From an uncultured bacterium (GTDB lineage Bacteria > Planctomycetota > UBA1135 > GCA-002686595): a stretch of DNA of 10,821 nt. The notes under the pieces were generated by a model that searched no databases, was not told the origin of the DNA, and worked only from the letters and a program-made list of their open reading frames with translations. Shown here in pieces: positions 7,628-10,821 of this stretch (within the stretch, counting starts at the first letter, position 1; every line of letters begins with the position of its first letter). Position numbers and translations under genes: made by a program. The stretch lies in NCBI GenBank assembly GCA_913058555.1, contig CAJXRJ010000193.1:1-10821 (forward strand). The letters run 5' to 3'.

Positions 7628-8206
7628 ATGAAACCGCCCAAGGGGCCCGCCGCCGAGGTGGGCCCGATTCCACCCATGAACGAATCGATCCAGCCTTCTG
7701 ACGCGGCTCCCACGGCCGGGGATTCCAGCGCCGAAGTCCCCGATGCCCTTCGCCCCGTCGTGCGGGGCTTGCACCACGTGGCCATCGCCGTCCCCTCGAT
7801 CGCGACCGCCCGCGGGGTGTTCGAAGGGGCCCTACGTATGACCGCGACGGCGGGCGTGGAGCACGTTGCCGATCAAAGGGTCGACGTGCTCGTTTTGATG
7901 GGGGGGCCCCAACGCATCGAGTTGGTCGAGCCCGCGTCCGAGGACTCGCCGATCTCGAAGTTCCTCGAGCGATCCGGTGGTCGATCTGGCCTGCACCACC
8001 TCGCCTGGGAAGTGGACGACGTAGCGGCCGCCATCGAACAGGTGAAGGCCGCCGGCGTGCAAATGATCGATGACGCCCCGCGCCCGGGGTCCCACGGAAC
8101 CCGCATCGCTTTCATTCATCCAAAATCGACCGGCGGCGTGCTCATGGAGCTCGTCGAAGACCCAAGCTCCTCCGCCCCCAAGCCCCACGGCGCCGCCGAC
8201 CACTGA
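7628..8206 (+). CDS. mce: Methylmalonyl-CoA epimerase
   Basis: VOC-fold metalloenzyme that interconverts (S)- and (R)-methylmalonyl-CoA, between propionyl-CoA carboxylation and the B12-dependent mutase. The conserved core starts near residue 46 (VRGLHHVAIAVPS). It contains the expected metal-ligand positions: His50 in the first strand, Gln95 in GGPQRIELVEP, the His123-His124 pair in GLHHLAWEVDD, and Glu174 in GVLMELVED. GSHGTRIAFIHPKSTGGVLMEL (155-174 region) is typical of the family. The core is about 135 residues, the usual full length, so the first 40-45 residues, rich in Pro, Ala and Ser, are an extra extension or a start-site error. ATG 7676 (Met17) is an alternative. No Shine-Dalgarno is seen at either start. 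The gene ends 17 bases before the carboxylase beta gene, so an operon is likely. Other VOC proteins look similar, but this neighbour supports the call. Confidence 0.88.
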   Translation: MKPPKGPAAEVGPIPPMNESIQPSDAAPTAGDSSAEVPDALRPVVRGLHHVAIAVPSIATARGVFEGALRMTATAGVEHVADQRVDVLVLMGGPQRIELVEPASEDSPISKFLERSGGRSGLHHLAWEVDDVAAAIEQVKAAGVQMIDDAPRPGSHGTRIAFIHPKSTGGVLMELVEDPSSSAPKPHGAADH

Positions 8207-8223
8207 AACCGGATCCCCACTCC

Positions 8224-9810
8224 ATGACCATCGACGCATCCTCAGAACCGGGCCAGGCCGCGGGCCCGCAGTCTCCCACCGATCGCCTTCGCCAAATGCG
8301 AGAGCGCACCCTCGAAGGGGGCGGGCCCAAGCGCATTGAGGCTCAGCACAAGAAGGGCAAGATGACCGCCCGGGAGCGCATCGACTTCATGCTCGACGAA
8401 GGGTCATTCGTCGAGCTCGATCGCTTCGTCACCCACCGCTGCACGGACTTCTCGATGGAGGATCAGAAGATCCTCGGCGACGGTGTCGTGACTGGGCATG
8501 GCCGCATCGACGGTCGACCGGTGTACGTGTTCAGCCAGGACTTCACGGTTTTCGGGGGCAGCCTTTCGGAGACCCACGCGGAGAAGATCTGCAAGGTCAT
8601 GGACCTCGCACTGAAGGTCGGCGTTCCGCTGATTGGGCTCAACGATTCGGGGGGCGCCCGGATCCAGGAGGGGGTTTCGAGCCTCGGGGGCTACGCGGAG
8701 ATCTTCTGGCGCAACGTCCAGGCCTCCGGCGTGATCCCACAGCTCTCAGGCATCCTCGGCCCCTGCGCCGGTGGCGCCGTGTACAGCCCGGCGCTCACGG
8801 ATTTTGTGGCCATGGTCGAGGGCAACTCGTACATGCACATCACTGGGCCCGACGTGGTCAAGACAGTGACCCACGAAGTGGTCACGAGCGAGGACCTTGG
8901 GGGTGCGAGCGTCCATAACTCGAAGTCCGGCGTCGCCCACTTCGCGTCCTCCGACGATAAGAGCTGCCTGCTCCTCATTCGTAAGCTCCTGTCGTACCTG
9001 CCCCTCAACAACGCCGAGGCTCCGCCCTTCGCGCCCACTGAGGATCCACTCGACCGCGAGGATCTAGCCCTCGACACGATCGTGCCGGCGGACCCGCAGA
9101 AGCCCTACGACATGCGCGGCGTGATCGAGCGCGTCATGGACGAGGGCTCATGGCTCGAAGTTCAGGAGCTGTGGGCCATGAACATGCTCATTGGTTTCGC
9201 GCGCCTCGGCGGACGCGCGGTGGGGGTCGTGGCCAACCAGCCCGCCGTCCTCGCCGGGTGCCTCGACATCGACGCTAGTGAGAAGGCCGCACGCTTCATT
9301 CGATTCTGCGACGCGTTCAACATCCCGATCATCACGTTCGAGGACGTGCCGGGATTCTTGCCCGGCACCGCGCAGGAACACGAAGGCATCATCCGGCGCG
9401 GGGCGAAACTGCTCTACGCCTATTGCGAGGCGACCGTGCCGCTGCTCACCGTGATCACGCGCAAGGCCTACGGCGGCGCCTACGACGTCATGGCGTCGAA
9501 GCACGTTCGGGCCGATGTCAACATCGCTTGGCCAGGGGCCATGGTGGCGGTCATGGGGGCTGCGGGAGCGGCCAAGATCATCCACCGCCGTGAGATCCAG
9601 GCGTCGGACGACCCCGTGGCCACCGAAAAGGCCCGAGCTGACGAGTACGACGACACGTTCAACAACCCGTACCGCGCCGCGGCACGTGGGTTCGTCGATG
9701 ACGTGATCGAGGCCTCGAAAACCCGCCCTTACCTCATTCGATCCCTCGAGCTCCTCATCACGAAGCGCGAGGATCGGCCCGTGCGCAAGCACGGCAATAT
9801 CCCCCTTTGA
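8224..9810 (+). CDS. pccB: Acyl-CoA carboxylase beta subunit, propionyl-CoA carboxylase type
   Basis: Carboxyltransferase subunit that moves CO2 from carboxybiotin to propionyl-CoA (possibly acetyl-CoA) to give methylmalonyl-CoA. The 528 residues are the usual length and two crotonase-like halves are seen. The N-terminal half has NDSGGARIQEG (140-150) and GPCAGGAVYSPA (179-190). The C-terminal half has FEDVPGFLPGTAQEHEGIIRRGAK, starting at 372, and RKAYGGAYDVM (413-423). The Gly pairs in these motifs form the oxyanion holes in family structures. Asp421 in GGAYDVM corresponds to the Asp that favours propionyl-CoA in Streptomyces PccB. The end, RKHGNIPL, is canonical. The methylmalonyl-CoA epimerase directly upstream supports the same pathway. 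MmdA-type methylmalonyl-CoA decarboxylase alpha subunits are close homologues and cannot be fully excluded. No biotin carboxylase or biotin carrier gene is in the window. Confidence 0.93.
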   Translation: MTIDASSEPGQAAGPQSPTDRLRQMRERTLEGGGPKRIEAQHKKGKMTARERIDFMLDEGSFVELDRFVTHRCTDFSMEDQKILGDGVVTGHGRIDGRPVYVFSQDFTVFGGSLSETHAEKICKVMDLALKVGVPLIGLNDSGGARIQEGVSSLGGYAEIFWRNVQASGVIPQLSGILGPCAGGAVYSPALTDFVAMVEGNSYMHITGPDVVKTVTHEVVTSEDLGGASVHNSKSGVAHFASSDDKSCLLLIRKLLSYLPLNNAEAPPFAPTEDPLDREDLALDTIVPADPQKPYDMRGVIERVMDEGSWLEVQELWAMNMLIGFARLGGRAVGVVANQPAVLAGCLDIDASEKAARFIRFCDAFNIPIITFEDVPGFLPGTAQEHEGIIRRGAKLLYAYCEATVPLLTVITRKAYGGAYDVMASKHVRADVNIAWPGAMVAVMGAAGAAKIIHRREIQASDDPVATEKARADEYDDTFNNPYRAAARGFVDDVIEASKTRPYLIRSLELLITKREDRPVRKHGNIPL

Positions 9811-9835
9811 TGCCCTGGCCCCTTTGATCCTCTGG
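9802..9835. repeat. 17-bp imperfect tandem duplication across the pccB stop codon
   Basis: Two adjacent 17-base units, 9802-9818 and 9819-9835, agree at 15 of 17 positions. Both begin CCCCTTTGAT and end CTGG. The first unit contains the last codons and the TGA of the carboxylase gene; the second repeats this end in the non-coding DNA. It looks like a small local duplication that left the protein unchanged. Confidence 0.7.
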
Positions 9836-9882
9836 GGGGGCGATCCGTCCGCTCAGCTTGGTTCGCCAGGCTTGGGCGGGCT

Positions 9883-9913
9883 GCCCCCAGTGGGGGGCGT
9901 TGTCGCAGTTTTT
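9883..9913 (+). terminator. Possible terminator after the mce-pccB pair
   Basis: A GC-only stem, GCCCCC (9883-9888) paired with GGGGGC (9893-9898) around a four-base loop, is followed ten bases later by five T (9909-9913). Position and strand suit the end of the mce-pccB transcript, 72 bases after the stop. The gap between stem and T-run is longer than in a classical intrinsic terminator, so this is tentative. Confidence 0.35.
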
Positions 9914-9916
9914 GGA

Positions 9917-9943
9917 TAAAATTCCCAATGTCGGGGAATTTTA
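9917..9943. promoter_or_regulatory. Operator-like perfect inverted repeat upstream of the GntR/LacI-type regulator
   Basis: The arms TAAAATTCCC (9917-9926) and GGGAATTTTA (9934-9943) are perfect reverse complements around a seven-base centre, giving a 27-base dyad centred on 9930. That is 45 bases before the regulator's ATG. It is AT-rich in otherwise GC-rich DNA and includes a -10-like TAAAAT (9917-9922); TAGATA follows at 9942-9947. No matching -35 is seen. GntR and LacI family dimers bind such dyads and often repress their own promoters, so autoregulation is the natural reading. A weak bidirectional hairpin terminator is the alternative, though each arm has only three G/C bases. Confidence 0.6.
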
Positions 9944-9974
9944 GATATCGTCGGGCTCCTGACCACTGGGAGCC

Positions 9975-10772
9975 ATGACAAACACACCAAAGACCGCCGA
10001 ACGAGCGACCGTTCCTGAACTCGCGACCCGACTCCAGGGCATCATCGAGTCCCGGGGGCTTGTGCCGGGGGACCGGTTCCTCACAACGGAAGAGGCCGCC
10101 CGTTTCCTGCGCGTGCGCAGTGACCTTGCGAACCGCGCGCTGCAGGTCCTCGTGCACAGGGGGCATATCGAGCGGCGGCAGCGCATCGGCGCCACGGTGG
10201 CGGATCCTGGCACGTCGTCGCCGGTCTTGGAAAAGGTGCACGTGCTGGTGCAGGAGAACCACGGGCGGCAAAAGGCGACCTTCTCCCCCGCGGCCCAGGC
10301 GGGGCTGCACTCGGCTCTTGTGGGCTGCGAGCTCGAGATCCACGTGCTTCCCTCAGGCGGAGCCGAGGAGATTCTGGAGCCGTTGATTCGTCGCTCGCTT
10401 CGCGGTGGTAGCCCGGAGGGACTCGTTCTCGTGAGGTGCGACTATCCCACCCAGCGCCAGGCGCGCGACAGCGGGCTGAGCGCGGTGGTGCACGGCACCA
10501 CCTACGCGGGGATCGATCTTCCTTCTGTGGACGTGGACTCGCGCCAAATGGGGGGGCTACAGGTCGAATCGCTCGTGAAGCACAATCCCCAGCGGCTGGT
10601 GGTCATTCGACGGGACCGCACGCTACCCGGGGACCGGGCCTTCATGGAGGGCTTCCGTCAGGCGGCGGGCCGCGCGGGCATCGGGCCGGACCGGATCACG
10701 GAGCTCGAGATCGCGCCCTACGAGGACCTGGTGCGCGCGGAGCTTGGGCTACTGTTCGACGGCGACGAGTCC
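9975..10772 (+). CDS. GntR-type winged-helix regulator with LacI-type ligand-binding domain, 3' truncated
   Basis: Transcriptional regulator; 266 genomic residues are visible before the contig ends inside the gene. Residues about 14-77 form a GntR-like winged helix: LATRLQGIIESRGLVPGDRF, then TTEEAARFLRVRSDLANRALQVLVHRGHIERRQRIGA, in which the recognition helix and wing can be followed. From about 88 the sequence resembles the periplasmic-binding-protein-like sensor of LacI/GalR proteins: GLVLVRCDYP, VVHGTTYAGIDLPSVDVDSRQMGG, and LVVIRRDRTLPGDRAFMEGFRQAAGRAGI. Sugars or their derivatives are common ligands of such sensors, but none can be assigned here. The start is the ATG at 9975, with GGGAG at 9968-9972 unusually close (two-base gap). 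The dyad at 9917-9943 is its likely operator. Translation past residue 266 into LSLIHI comes from adapter sequence and is not part of the protein. Confidence 0.85.
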
Positions 10773-10821
10773 CTGTCTCTTATACACATCTGACGCTGCC
10801 GACGATATGCAGTGTGTAGAT
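10773..10821. other. Illumina Nextera adapter contamination (transposon end, read primer, i5 index)
   Basis: CTGTCTCTTATACACATCT (10773-10791) is the Tn5 mosaic end used in Nextera libraries, in reverse-complement orientation. It is followed by GACGCTGCCGACGA (10792-10805), the rest of the Nextera read-1 adapter. Next is TATGCAGT (10806-10813), the reverse complement of i5 index ACTGCATA (S506 as I recall it), then GTGTAGAT (10814-10821), the start of the P5 flow-cell sequence. The order and spacing match the library structure exactly. Genomic sequence therefore ends at 10772. Confidence 0.98.

Noticed and set aside
7617..7631. Four-codon upstream frame (ATG CGC GCG CGA TGA) overlapping the epimerase start
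   Set aside because: Too short and GC-repetitive to separate from chance, with no ribosome binding site or conserved pattern visible.
7357..7785. Upstream extension of the large repeat protein frame (143 residues)
   Set aside because: Pro/Arg/Gly-rich, overlaps the divergent epimerase gene, and would bury the hydrophobic signal segment that starts at MKTKHF.
10773..10791. Tn5 mosaic end as evidence of a transposon
   Set aside because: It is followed directly by Nextera adapter, index and P5 sequence, so it comes from library preparation.
10436..10819. 127-residue open frame at the contig end
   Set aside because: It overlaps the regulator in another frame and ends in VSYTHLTLPTICSV, which is translated adapter sequence.

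Overview
The window is GC-rich (about two-thirds by eye, not computed), densely coded bacterial DNA. The last 49 bases (10773-10821) are not genomic: they read as an Illumina Nextera adapter with an i5 index, so genomic sequence ends at 10772. The organism cannot be fixed from this piece. Long secreted proteins made of carboxypeptidase-regulatory-like repeats, and a GntR-type DNA-binding domain joined to a LacI-type sensor, suggest Planctomycetota, with Myxococcota or another high-GC lineage possible. This is inference. The adapter suggests a short-read, perhaps metagenomic, contig.

Layout. Positions 2-3826 (+) hold a tightly packed run: the 3' part of an unrecognised, probably exported protein, then modA, modB and modC. 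All three junctions are four-base start/stop overlaps, if modB starts at 2049 and modC at TTG 2729. This is a complete molybdate/tungstate ABC importer: binding lipoprotein, permease, and ATPase with a C-terminal oxyanion-binding region. Converging on it with only 23 bases between is a 1168-residue protein (3850-7356, -) with an N-terminal membrane segment and about nine degenerate beta-sandwich repeats of about 95 residues.

A 271-base divergent spacer follows. Then come a methylmalonyl-CoA epimerase (7628-8206, +) and, 17 bases on, an acyl-CoA carboxylase beta subunit of propionyl-CoA carboxylase type (8224-9810, +). Together they fit the propionyl-CoA to methylmalonyl-CoA to succinyl-CoA route. 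The biotin carboxylase/carrier subunit and the mutase are not in view.

A 164-base intergenic region carries a 17-bp tandem duplication across the carboxylase stop codon, a GC hairpin, and a perfect 10+10 bp AT-rich inverted repeat. The repeat lies just upstream of a GntR/LacI hybrid regulator (9975-10772, truncated by the contig end) and is a good candidate for its own operator.

I did not find a convincing new defence, mobile or biosynthetic system. The most useful points are the adapter and the false C-termini it creates, the operator-like palindrome, the coupling of an exported protein to modABC, and several start-site corrections.
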